Source: a virus
Direction: 5' to 3' (one strand)
Length of the DNA: 27,461 nt
Virus record (IMG/VR): IMGVR_UViG_3300025890_000123
Coordinates: 1-27,461 of that record
The notes below the pieces were generated by a model. It had not been told where the DNA came from. It ran no database searches and worked only from the letters and a program-made list of their open reading frames with translations. The position numbers were made by a program, and so were the translations under genes. Below are positions 8,125-14,211 of this stretch, in pieces; position 1 is the first letter of the stretch, and each line of letters begins with the position of its first letter.

Positions 8125-8226
8125 GAGAATGACTCTCAAATGCGAATACTTCTCAAACGTTAAAGATTCTCAATTGCGAATACTTCTCAAACGCGAATAC
8201 TTCTCAAACGTTAACAATAATCATTC
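8125..8226 (+). repeat. Tandem 17-bp iteron-like array
   Basis: Six consecutive 17-base units can be laid end to end. Units at 8142, 8176 and 8193 are identical (GCGAATACTTCTCAAAC). Units at 8125 (GAGAATGACTCTCAAAT) and 8159 (GTTAAAGATTCTCAATT) are diverged copies that keep the TCTCAA core. The unit at 8210 is more degenerate and resembles the 8159 one. Such arrays often bind a replication initiator or a regulator along one face of DNA. Position between the divergent operons supports a regulatory or origin role; neither is shown. Confidence 0.7.
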
Positions 8227-8562
8227 TCACACTTTTAAACCTTTCAAATATTCCCCCACTTTTAAAAGGGTCAAAGATTTGCGCCCAATATTTACAAGAT
8301 TTTAGAAGCTTTAGAAGTCTAACAATCCCTACCTATATTTTGTTATATTCTAAACTTTCACCCTTTTAACCTTTTAATTCCAGTTAGTTATAGAATATTC
8401 TCACCTATTCCCAATAGTTCAACTATTCCCCTGATATATTCCAATCTGGAATACTTTTAAAGTTTTAAAACCTTCACTATATCTCCACTTTTATTCCATA
8501 ACTTTTCATGTTTTTATTGCTTTAATGCTACTTCACTAATTAATACAAGATAGGTTGAAGTT

Positions 8563-9117
8563 ATGGATAGTTTAAACGTTGATGTAATAGAAGTTGAAGA
8601 AGTAGCGATAGAAGAATTAAACGAGGTTGTTTTTAATTCTGTATATTCCAACTCATTCGCGCAAGCTGCGGAGGTTGCCGATAATCTCGCCGAAGCTGTC
8701 AGGATTATGTTGAATGATCCTACTAACAAGGACTCACTGGCATACTTTGAAGATGGCGCATATGAATGCAAACAAAATGGCGAAGACGGCGCGAGGCATT
8801 ATGCGGTATTAAACGCAACATTGCGCCGCCAATCTGAAAAATTAGCGAAAGATAAAGATTGCACTCACATTGATGCGCCCTTATCGCTGAAAATGGTTGA
8901 TGGTGTTCCCAAAATTCAAGAGGCGAAAGTAAAAGACAAGCCAGAAACAGAAGGCGAGTCTAGCGAGGGCGAAGGCAGCGAGCCAGAAGCAAGCGAGTCA
9001 TCAATAAAAGATAAGTTTACTGAAACTTGTAAAGTGTTCGCACGTAGTGCAAGCGATGAAGATTTACAACTAGCGATTCAAATTATTGTTAACTTTAAAA
9101 ATCTTCCAAAACAGTAA
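8563..9117 (+). CDS. Acidic protein of unknown function, first rightward gene
   Basis: The 184-residue product is acidic. The N-terminal ~30 residues are Val/Glu-rich (VDVIEVEEVAIEELNEVV), the middle is helical with scattered charged residues, and residues 125-147 form a Glu/Ser/Gly-rich linker (ETEGESSEGEGSEPEASESS) before a C-terminal helical segment ending in NFKNLPKQ. I recognise no family. Codons such as GCG and GGC are commoner here than in the replication genes downstream, hinting at a different history. The ribosome site is weak (AGGTTG). A first-transcribed, acidic protein could be a host take-over factor or DNA mimic, but nothing in the sequence proves this. Confidence 0.65.
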   Translation: MDSLNVDVIEVEEVAIEELNEVVFNSVYSNSFAQAAEVADNLAEAVRIMLNDPTNKDSLAYFEDGAYECKQNGEDGARHYAVLNATLRRQSEKLAKDKDCTHIDAPLSLKMVDGVPKIQEAKVKDKPETEGESSEGEGSEPEASESSIKDKFTETCKVFARSASDEDLQLAIQIIVNFKNLPKQ

Positions 9118-9129
9118 TAGACTGTATAG

Positions 9130-9155
9130 CTTGACCCGCTTTTAATAGGGTCAAG
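9130..9155 (+). terminator. Hairpin after the first rightward gene
   Basis: CTTGACCC (9130-9137) and GGGTCAAG (9148-9155) form a perfect 8-bp stem with a 10-base loop, starting 13 bases after the stop codon. No U-run follows, so it is either a weak or factor-dependent terminator or an mRNA 3' stabiliser. Confidence 0.5.
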
Positions 9156-9156
9156 T

Positions 9157-9204
9157 CTATCAATAGATTTTAACATGTTAAAAAATGTTAGAGTCTATTG
9201 ATAG
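9157..9204. promoter_or_regulatory. Nested inverted repeat with 16-bp palindrome, operator-like copy 1
   Basis: The perfect palindrome TTTTAACATGTTAAAA (9168-9183) abuts CTATCAATAGA (9157-9167), whose exact inverted copy TCTATTGATAG lies at 9194-9204. The palindrome core recurs at two other intergenic places in the early region, as expected of a dimeric repressor's binding site. No promoter is clear next to it. Confidence 0.6.
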
Positions 9205-9379
9205 GCTTTCAAATAAGTCTAGCGATTGAGAGGCCCTCAATTTGTATGCTCTGTATAAAATTTGGTTAAGTTCAATTGTCGGGATAGCAACCGATAGAAC
9301 GACTCGTAAAAAAGCACGGATAACGGACTAATACCGTTGGCTGTGTGGTTGTGGTGTGGACTATGTGATTTCAGTCAAA

Positions 9380-9393
9380 TTTAACATGTTAAA
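9380..9393. promoter_or_regulatory. Palindrome TTTAACATGTTAAA, operator-like copy 2
   Basis: A perfect 14-bp palindrome identical in its core to the sites at 9168 and 12224. It lies in non-coding DNA about 300 bases upstream of the next gene. Confidence 0.6.
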
Positions 9394-9530
9394 ATTGAAG
9401 TGAATGGAAAAATACGAGCACTAACAAAACACAATCATACAGACTGTTAAAGTGTAGAATTATCCAGTAGATAATATCTTACATTCCCTAGCAGGATTCA
9501 GAAACAGTATTAGAAAGTGAAAGCGGAAGC

Positions 9531-9559
9531 CAGTCAACAAATTGGAGAGCGAGTATAAT
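9531..9559 (+). promoter_or_regulatory. Possible promoter before the 81-residue gene
   Basis: A perfect TATAAT (9554-9559) is preceded, 17 bases upstream, by CAGTCA, a weak -35 match. It would start transcripts near 9566, just before a repeated leader segment. Confidence 0.35.
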
Positions 9560-9568
9560 ATTTGACAT

Positions 9569-9646
9569 AAAAAAGACAGCAAACAATCAACCATGTTATC
9601 TTTAAAAGTAGCGTGGTTTTTTGTGTGTTGTTTTAATATGGCACAG
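9569..9646 (+). repeat. Imperfect leader repeat, copy 1
   Basis: This segment begins AAAAAAGAC and ends TGTGTTGTTTTAAT-(8 bases)-ACAG-like sequence, and aligns imperfectly with 9941-10010. The TGTGTTGTTTTAAT part (9624-9637) is identical in the two copies. AACCA and TGGTT followed by T residues can pair inside it. Confidence 0.45.
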
Positions 9647-9660
9647 AACCAAAAACAAAC

Positions 9661-9681
9661 TAACTTTAAAAAAAGGAAATA
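9661..9681 (+). repeat. 21-bp translation-leader repeat, copy 1
   Basis: The segment starting TAACTTTAAA and ending in AAGGAAATA carries the ribosome site of the gene at 9686. It matches 10231-10251 at 20 of 21 positions. Confidence 0.6.
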
Positions 9682-9685
9682 CCTG

Positions 9686-9931
9686 ATGGATACGTCAAAA
9701 GTAAAAGTAGTAACAAATCGTCCTGCACCAAAGCGTAAAACTCAACCGTCTTCTAAATGGAGAGAATTACTTACACCAATGAAGCGTGGTCACTGGTTTG
9801 AGGTGAAGTGTAACACTCAAGACAAGACATATAATAGAGTGTGCGCCGCTGCTAATACATATTGCAGAGGCCGCTATACGTTTTACAAAATAGCAAAGGG
9901 CCGCTACGTTTTTGAAATAAACAAGGGTTAA
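9686..9931 (+). CDS. Small basic protein of unknown function
   Basis: I choose the ATG at 9686 because AAGGAAA stands just upstream, giving 81 residues; the same frame stays open from 9593 but that extension has no ribosome site. The protein is strongly basic (MDTSKVKVVTNRPAPKRKTQ) with a compact C-terminal part, residues 25-80, containing WRELLTPMKRGHWFEV, VCAAANTYCRGRYTFYKIAK and GRYVFEINKG. This looks like a small folded domain that could bind nucleic acid, similar to short early proteins of other marine podoviruses. It is the only clearly basic small protein near the palindromic sites, so it is a candidate for a regulator, but that is conjecture. Confidence 0.65.
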   Translation: MDTSKVKVVTNRPAPKRKTQPSSKWRELLTPMKRGHWFEVKCNTQDKTYNRVCAAANTYCRGRYTFYKIAKGRYVFEINKG

Positions 9932-9940
9932 ACCAGAAAC

Positions 9941-10010
9941 AAAAAAGACTGTACAACACTGCTCATATTTAATAGTGTGGGCTTTGTTGTGTTGTTTTAA
10001 TTTGTAACAG
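9941..10010 (+). repeat. Imperfect leader repeat, copy 2, with hairpin
   Basis: This copy of the segment at 9569-9646 contains ACAACAC (9953-9959) and GTGTTGT (9989-9995), a perfect 7-bp stem ending in a T-run. It lies 10 bases after the stop of the 81-residue gene, so it may act as a terminator or attenuator. Confidence 0.45.
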
Positions 10011-10016
10011 GGCGGG

Positions 10017-10170
10017 ACAGTGCAGGACTGTAAATCCTGTGTGGCATATTTATATGCACCCTTAAAGCTGTTTGCCGTGGCGCTAGTGTGACTTGATGAA
10101 TCACTAACCACGAACTGCTACACGCCTCAGTATGGCGTTAAACTGCTACTTTGACGCTGATGTAGGGTTG
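10017..10170 (+). ncRNA. Possible structured RNA
   Basis: Consecutive stem-loops can be drawn: CAGGA-CTGTAAA-TCCTG at 10023-10039 (shaped like a tRNA-Tyr anticodon arm), GCATAT-TT-ATATGC soon after, ACGCC-TCAGTAT-GGCGT at about 10121-10137, and a 10-bp stem with wobble pairs from CTGATGTAGG to CCTGTATCAG at about 10157-10184. No canonical tRNA D-arm, T-arm or acceptor stem is found. It may be an untranslated leader with regulatory folds or a small RNA. Confidence 0.35.
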
Positions 10171-10230
10171 CAAACCTGTATCAGTATTGAGTAGACCTGA
10201 GCATGTCTTTAAACTGCTTACACTTTAAAT

Positions 10231-10251
10231 TAACTTTAATAAAAGGAAATA
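10231..10251 (+). repeat. 21-bp translation-leader repeat, copy 2
   Basis: This is the second copy of the leader seen at 9661-9681, differing at one base. Its AAGGAAA is the ribosome site for the gene starting at 10255. Confidence 0.6.
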
Positions 10252-10254
10252 AGC

Positions 10255-10701
10255 ATGGCGATTTTAGATGTATGCGACTTGGATATGATAACAAAGGAAG
10301 ATATTCTGGCCTTAGTATCTTTCCGCAGAACCTTAAACGGCAAACTAGTTATTGCCGCTGTTCACGGTGATATTAAAGGGAAAGTTCGGGGCAATATTGA
10401 AGGTGACCTTGAAGGGAATATCAATGGCGATATTACAGGCGGTGTTAGGGGCAGTGTCGGTGGGCATATTAGAGGCGATGTCTTGGGCCATATAAAAGGT
10501 GCTGTCTGGGAGAGTGTCAGCAATGTTCACGGAGATGTAAAAGGTAATGTCTGGGGCGATGTAGAAGGAGATATTCACGGTAATGTGAAGGGCAGTATTG
10601 ATGGTAATATCTGGGGTGATGTAAAAGGTAATGTTTGCGGTAGGGTAACCAAGGAATTTCATGAACAGGAATGGGATGATATGTTTGGAGGAAAAGAGTA
10701 A
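10255..10701 (+). CDS. Tetrapeptide-repeat protein (G-[DN]-[IV]-x)
   Basis: After a 36-residue non-repetitive N-terminus (MAILDVCDLDMITKEDILAL...), residues 38-131 consist almost entirely of about 23 four-residue repeats, such as GDIK, GKVR, GNIE, GDLE, GNIN and GDVK, with Gly first, Asp/Asn/His second and Ile/Val third. One short break occurs around residues 84-92 (WESVSNVH). A Glu/Asp-rich tail (FHEQEWDDMFGGKE) ends the protein. Such spacing suggests a stacked beta or collagen-unlike solenoid with an Ile/Val core. Similar Gly-Asp/Asn-Val strings occur in other phage proteins of unknown role. The gene has its own ribosome site and overlaps the next gene by one base (TAATG). Confidence 0.75.
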   Translation: MAILDVCDLDMITKEDILALVSFRRTLNGKLVIAAVHGDIKGKVRGNIEGDLEGNINGDITGGVRGSVGGHIRGDVLGHIKGAVWESVSNVHGDVKGNVWGDVEGDIHGNVKGSIDGNIWGDVKGNVCGRVTKEFHEQEWDDMFGGKE

Positions 10702-10910
10702 TGATTTACTATACATGGGGTGATGGTTCAGGAGGATGGCACAGCCAAACGATGAAACACTTTAGAACTGTACCACAGGAATCTCTAAAGTATATTATAT
10801 GGGATTGTCAACGGGCCTTAGAAGCGATGCCAGACAATCCTAAAGCAGGACAGTATCAGGATGAGATCCTGTATGCTGCAATGGAACTAAACCGACGAAA
10901 GGGAAAGTAA
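10701..10910 (+). CDS. Small conserved phage protein of unknown function
   Basis: The 69-residue product (MIYYTWGDGSGGWHSQTMKH...) has a Trp/Gly-rich start and a helical second half containing LKYIIWDCQRALEAMPDNPK and AGQYQDEILYAAMELNRRKG. The second half resembles small proteins found next to gp88-like genes in other podoviruses. It begins in the stop codon of the repeat protein gene (TAATG) with GGAGGA upstream, and the following gene starts on the next base after its stop codon, so the three genes are probably translated as one unit. Function unknown. Confidence 0.65.
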   Translation: MIYYTWGDGSGGWHSQTMKHFRTVPQESLKYIIWDCQRALEAMPDNPKAGQYQDEILYAAMELNRRKGK

Positions 10911-11744
10911 ATGATTACATTATATGACGTTATTGAAAGCGACAAGATAAACGACAACGCTAAAAACTGGGCATTGGAAAATATAGAGTACTTAAAAAAG
11001 CCAATGAAATTATTCGGCTCATCACAAAAAGTAGAAAAGGGATCAGACAAGTTTAATACTTATATCTTATATCTACAGCCTGCGGATAAGGTAGCGACAC
11101 AATCGCTCTGTGTCTTTGCGGATGACGCGGGATGTAAAAACCCATGCTTAATTAGTAGCGGACAATTAGGTATGTCAGTCGGACAGAACGCAGCGACTAA
11201 GCGCACGATACTAATGTTACTGCGGCCAGAGTGGTTCAACGAACAGCTCTTAATTGAAATTGATAAGGCAGAAACCAAGGCTTTGCGGGACAATATCCCT
11301 GCGTTGTTTAGATTAAATGGTACAAGTGATATCGACTTTGGTAGCATTATAAAACAACGTCCTGCTAGTATGTTTTACGATTACACAAAAGTATTAGGTA
11401 GAGTTAGAAAGAATAAGCTTACCAACTATGATTTAACTTTTAGCGGGTCAATGTATAGTGATCAATCAAGAGCGGCATTGAAAAAAGCAGTGAAGCGTGA
11501 TTACAGGATAGCTGTAGCAGTCAACACAAAAGGCATACAGCGTGACCCGTTACAAGTACCGACAAGGTTTATGTCATTCGACAAAACCGATTTAAGACAT
11601 CTTGACAAGGCAGGTATCGGACTGTTAAAACGTAAAGGCTCTAGCATATCAGAGAGAATAGCAGAAAATTCAAAAGCTAATTCATTCTTTGTAACTAGCG
11701 CAAACGTGACTGCTTTTAATAAGATAATAGCAACAGCAACATAA
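10911..11744 (+). CDS. Gp88-like phage protein
   Basis: The 277-residue protein resembles the gp88-like family (named from mycobacteriophage gene 88; also common in marine phages). The recognisable order is ADKVATQSLCVFADDAGCKN with PCLISSGQLG (Cys-rich, about residues 59-88), a conserved KRTILMLLRPEWF segment, then FRLNGTSDIDFG, SMFYDYTKVLGRV and NYDLTFSGSMYSDQ. The clustered Cys residues could bind metal. The biochemical role of the family is unknown to me. It is preceded by an AAGGGA ribosome site and directly follows the 69-residue gene. Confidence 0.75.
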   Translation: MITLYDVIESDKINDNAKNWALENIEYLKKPMKLFGSSQKVEKGSDKFNTYILYLQPADKVATQSLCVFADDAGCKNPCLISSGQLGMSVGQNAATKRTILMLLRPEWFNEQLLIEIDKAETKALRDNIPALFRLNGTSDIDFGSIIKQRPASMFYDYTKVLGRVRKNKLTNYDLTFSGSMYSDQSRAALKKAVKRDYRIAVAVNTKGIQRDPLQVPTRFMSFDKTDLRHLDKAGIGLLKRKGSSISERIAENSKANSFFVTSANVTAFNKIIATAT

Positions 11745-11776
11745 CACTACACTTATCTAACTGGAGAAAGAAAACT

Positions 11777-11950
11777 ATGAAAACACTTATTGAATTTAAA
11801 ATACTTTGCGACTGTCACGATTGGTACTATGAGCGGACAGAAGATCCTCACGTATACGAAAGAGGTAGAAAGAATAGAGAGTACCTTGAAAAGATTATGC
11901 GTGAAGGTGGAGAAGAGTATGCACGAATTTATTTTAGTTACGAATCATAA
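11777..11950 (+). CDS. 57-residue protein of unknown function
   Basis: The frame from ATG 11777 encodes 57 residues (MKTLIEFKILCDCHDWYYER..., ending ARIYFSYES). GGAGAAAG is located upstream and the next gene follows after 20 bases with its own AAAGGAG. It is charged, with an aromatic cluster (HDWYYERTEDPHVYERG) and a helical C-terminal half. An overlapping frame at 11790-11987 lacks a ribosome site and looks random, so this shorter frame is preferred. No family recognised. Confidence 0.55.
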   Translation: MKTLIEFKILCDCHDWYYERTEDPHVYERGRKNREYLEKIMREGGEEYARIYFSYES

Positions 11951-11970
11951 ACAAAAGGAGATACATCACA

Positions 11971-12165
11971 ATGAAAACAGAAACTGAACTAACACTGCAA
12001 GAGATACTTGAACTACTTAGAAAAGAGATTGATATCTACAACGCTACTACTTGGAGGACAAACGTAAAAGATATCTCAAACGATGATAGATCATGGTACG
12101 ATTCTTCTGTTGCAGAAAGAACAGAATTCTATCTATCAAATGCTAGTTTGATGAATAAATATTAA
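11971..12165 (+). CDS. 64-residue protein of unknown function
   Basis: MKTETELTLQEILELLRKEI begins a short acidic, helical protein preceded by a good AAAGGAG ribosome site. It ends in YLSNASLMNKY. No membrane segment or motif is visible. It is the last gene before a 111-base gap containing the third operator-like palindrome. Confidence 0.6.
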   Translation: MKTETELTLQEILELLRKEIDIYNATTWRTNVKDISNDDRSWYDSSVAERTEFYLSNASLMNKY

Positions 12166-12223
12166 ATAGTTTTGCGTGATGCTTGACTATCACCAGAATC
12201 TATGCTACCCTAATTCACATATA

Positions 12224-12237
12224 TTTAACATGTTAAA
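12224..12237. promoter_or_regulatory. Palindrome TTTAACATGTTAAA, operator-like copy 3
   Basis: Third perfect copy of the 14-bp palindrome, 40 bases before the DUF932-like gene. A possible weak promoter lies just upstream (TTGACT, 17 bases, TACCCT at 12183-12211), so bound protein could affect initiation here. Confidence 0.6.
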
Positions 12238-12276
12238 ACAACTTATTAACTTAAAACTAAAAAGGAAGTTATAAAA

Positions 12277-13209
12277 ATGACTAACATCATTCAACTCAAC
12301 AGCCAACAACGCCACATTGATATGCTACCTGACGTAGGAGAACTACCCGTTATAACAAGCAGCCCTTTAAGGTTTGTTAACCATGCAGGTGATCTTGTTA
12401 CTGATCCCAATAGAAAAGTTATAACAACTACAACAAGTGATGAGGTTATCAACGTTGTAAAGAATGGTTTTACTTTTGAAAACAATCAACCTGCAGATGT
12501 GCTAAGGATGTCAGAGTCTTTGTTACTTCAGTCAGGTATATCATTGAAAAATGTAACAAGAGAAGTTCAGCTTGCGCCTAATGGTTCTAAGATGACCATC
12601 AAGTATACTTTTCCAGACTACATTGTTGACCTTGGAAACGGTGACGAAACTCAGTTCCAGATATTGTTTTATAACTCTCACGATGGTGCTTGGAGCTTTA
12701 CTGTTAGAGCCGGAGCGGTACGTATGGCATGTCTTAACTTGCAAGTACATGTAAGCGACATCTGTATGTTCAAAGCAAAGCATACGCCTAGCATCAACCC
12801 TGATCACGCTAGACGTAAGATGGTCGCAGCCATTCAACACTTCCACCTAGAAGGTGAGCGTTGGTCACGTTGGAAAGAGCAGTCTGTTACAAACCGCCAA
12901 GCCTTTGAAACCTTTGCCGCTGCTGCAGGATGTAAGATTGTTGCTGCTAGTCCAGAGCTTTCAATGCTAGAGCTGTTGTCAGACAAGCGAGTCTTTACTA
13001 ATCGCAGCTTGATGTACATGTGGAATCAGTACACTACCAACGAGCAAAAGGTTCTTGGTTCTAACGAGTGGGCCGTATACAATGCGCTTACACATTGGTC
13101 AACGCATGCTCCGGCAGGCCGCAAGACTAATGTTAACAATGAACTTGCTACCGCTGTACGTAGGCAGGAAGCTGTACGGGGTGCAATAGCAACGAGGTTA
13201 GCAGCATGA
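12277..13209 (+). CDS. DUF932-like phage protein
   Basis: The 310-residue protein has the pattern of DUF932 proteins found in phages and plasmids: an N-terminal region preparing a beta domain, FQILFYNSHDGAWSFTVRAG followed by AVRMACLNLQVHVSD (about residues 128-162), FKAKHTPSINPDHARRKMVA and a long helical C-terminus with RSLMYMWNQYTTNEQKVLGS and NEWAVYNALTHW. The family has been linked to DNA transactions, but its activity is unproven. AAGGAAG lies eight bases upstream of the ATG. It opens the middle operon, preceded by an operator-like palindrome. Confidence 0.75.
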   Translation: MTNIIQLNSQQRHIDMLPDVGELPVITSSPLRFVNHAGDLVTDPNRKVITTTTSDEVINVVKNGFTFENNQPADVLRMSESLLLQSGISLKNVTREVQLAPNGSKMTIKYTFPDYIVDLGNGDETQFQILFYNSHDGAWSFTVRAGAVRMACLNLQVHVSDICMFKAKHTPSINPDHARRKMVAAIQHFHLEGERWSRWKEQSVTNRQAFETFAAAAGCKIVAASPELSMLELLSDKRVFTNRSLMYMWNQYTTNEQKVLGSNEWAVYNALTHWSTHAPAGRKTNVNNELATAVRRQEAVRGAIATRLAA

Positions 13210-13541
13210 GTACATCCTTTGCTAACGCTGCAAAAATAATTAAGAGAGAAGTTTCTGAGCTTATAGATAGAATGAATAACATGAAAGGATCACAGTATTA
13301 TTTTAACTGTGACAACAAAGGAGATTCAATTGATTGTATATATACGGATGGTGATAGCGGTGGTCTGCATATTCACGGCTTCTCAGAAGTTTTTGAGAAC
13401 GAAGGAGGTGTTACTATTCAAATGATTGGAGACGTACACTATTGTGATGTAGAAATAGACGACCTAATATTTATTTTAACTAGCATTAAAAAGTTTCAGA
13501 AAGAAACTGAGCAACGTATATATGAAGAGGAGCTAGACTAA
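13206..13541 (+). CDS. 111-residue protein of unknown function
   Basis: The ATG overlaps the TGA of the DUF932-like gene (ATGA), so translation is coupled. The protein is acidic, starts with a helix (FANAAKIIKREVSELIDRMN), has a central beta-like section (YYFNCDNKGDSIDCIYTDGD with GGLHIHGF) and ends in a charged helix (FQKETEQRIYEEELD). No family or catalytic motif recognised. Confidence 0.6.
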   Translation: MSTSFANAAKIIKREVSELIDRMNNMKGSQYYFNCDNKGDSIDCIYTDGDSGGLHIHGFSEVFENEGGVTIQMIGDVHYCDVEIDDLIFILTSIKKFQKETEQRIYEEELD

Positions 13542-13804
13542 TGGCTATGATAGATAAGAAGTTTGCGGATATTATTCTTGAAGCGTACTACTGGGATCAC
13601 AAGCTAGTAGACAATGTAGTGACACGTAAAAACAAAGTAGTTCTAGCGCGTATAGTGCTGTACAAAGACTACGAATACGGAAGCACACAATTATCTGAGG
13701 TAATGACTCTGCGTAATAATCTGGTTGAGGCGTACAGTAATCATCCTGATAACGAAGTATGCGTAGAGCTTATTATAAAAGAGGAGTTCGTAAACGTATG
13801 CTAG
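13541..13804 (+). CDS. 87-residue protein of unknown function
   Basis: Begins in the stop of the previous gene (TAATG) after a GAGGAG ribosome site. The sequence MAMIDKKFADIILEAYYWDH and VELIIKEEFVNVC suggests a small mixed alpha/beta fold. It carries no recognisable motif. The 3' end overlaps the next gene by seven bases. Confidence 0.55.
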   Translation: MAMIDKKFADIILEAYYWDHKLVDNVVTRKNKVVLARIVLYKDYEYGSTQLSEVMTLRNNLVEAYSNHPDNEVCVELIIKEEFVNVC

Positions 13805-14211
13805 TTAAAACTGAAATAGGAATAAGAGGTAGAACAGATAGAAGGTACGTATATAATAACGGCCACGAGGCGTTACTTATAGAAAGAGATTGGGGCTACG
13901 ACGATAGAGGATTAGAGTTAATTGTTTATCAATATAACAGACCTTACTCTGAAGAAGCTTTAGTACGTGACATCCATACAGGACTCTCAGAGTTTGAAGC
14001 TCAGAAGATTCTTAAAGAGGTACAGGCTTTTCCTATGCTCTCAGGTCTAGCCTTTGCGCTTAAGCACTGGGAAGAATACTTCATTGATAGTGACGATGAT
14101 TGGACTGATGAGATAGCCGATATACTGCAAAAAGCAGGAGAAGATTTAGGACTTGAAGGTGTTACAATGGAGCCAGAGTTTTATCATAAGGACGAGGACG
14201 AAGGCATCTAA
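13798..14211 (+). CDS. 137-residue acidic protein of unknown function
   Basis: I place the start at ATG 13798, inside the stop region of the previous gene (ATGCTAG), with GAGGAG upstream; an in-frame GTG at 13759 would add 13 residues but sits deep in the previous gene. The N-terminal half is beta-rich (KTEIGIRGRTDRRYVYNNGH), the C-terminal half helical and very acidic (EEYFIDSDDDWTDEIADILQ, ...EFYHKDEDEGI). No family recognised. Its stop codon lies inside the first copy of a 19-base direct repeat. Confidence 0.55.
   Translation: MLVKTEIGIRGRTDRRYVYNNGHEALLIERDWGYDDRGLELIVYQYNRPYSEEALVRDIHTGLSEFEAQKILKEVQAFPMLSGLAFALKHWEEYFIDSDDDWTDEIADILQKAGEDLGLEGVTMEPEFYHKDEDEGI

Larger units (their letters stand above)
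7735..8562. other. Divergent intergenic control region
   Basis: No convincing gene is present in these 828 bases between terS and the first rightward gene. The DNA is AT-rich and contains two outward-facing promoters, many copies of AAAGCTTT-like palindromic sequence (7865-7950 and around 8045 and 8300), a G-run, and a 17-bp repeat array. TTAATTAA and ATTCC...GGAAT inverted sequences lie between the promoters. A divergent regulatory region and possibly a replication origin is the best interpretation; the origin role is inference. Confidence 0.6.
9118..9685. other. Non-coding early region with inverted repeats
   Basis: I see no supportable gene in these 568 bases. They contain a hairpin directly after the first gene, two copies of the TTTAACATGTTAAA palindrome, and small stem-loops (TCGG-CCGA at about 9278-9293; AACGG-CCGTT at about 9323-9339). 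A TATAAT promoter-like element and a ~75-bp imperfect repeat precede the next gene. Confidence 0.5.
9932..10254 (+). other. Structured non-coding segment
   Basis: No gene is supported in these 323 bases. They hold the second copy of the leader repeat (9941-10010), then a series of strong stem-loops (10017-10170), and finally the second 21-bp ribosome-site leader (10231-10251). Short repeats of AACTGCTAC or AACTGCTTAC occur near 10112, 10141 and 10212. Confidence 0.5.

Noticed and set aside
8125-8226. CRISPR array
   Set aside because: Units are 17 bases with no spacers and occur head to tail; no cas genes are nearby.
8099-8305. Plus-strand 68-codon frame in the divergent region
   Set aside because: Its sequence is simply the translated 17-bp repeats, with no ribosome site and no protein-like composition.
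10000-10085. tRNA-Tyr gene
   Set aside because: Only the anticodon arm with GTA is present. There is no acceptor stem, D-arm or T-arm consensus, so it is described as a structured segment.
10345-10716. Minus-strand 123-codon frame opposite the tetrapeptide-repeat gene
   Set aside because: It is an artefact of the 12-bp repeat, yielding a repetitive Ile/Asn/Thr/Phe string; the plus-strand gene has a ribosome site and couples with its neighbour.
11790-11987. Plus-strand 65-codon frame
   Set aside because: It overlaps a better-supported 57-codon gene with a GGAGAAAG ribosome site, and itself lacks one.
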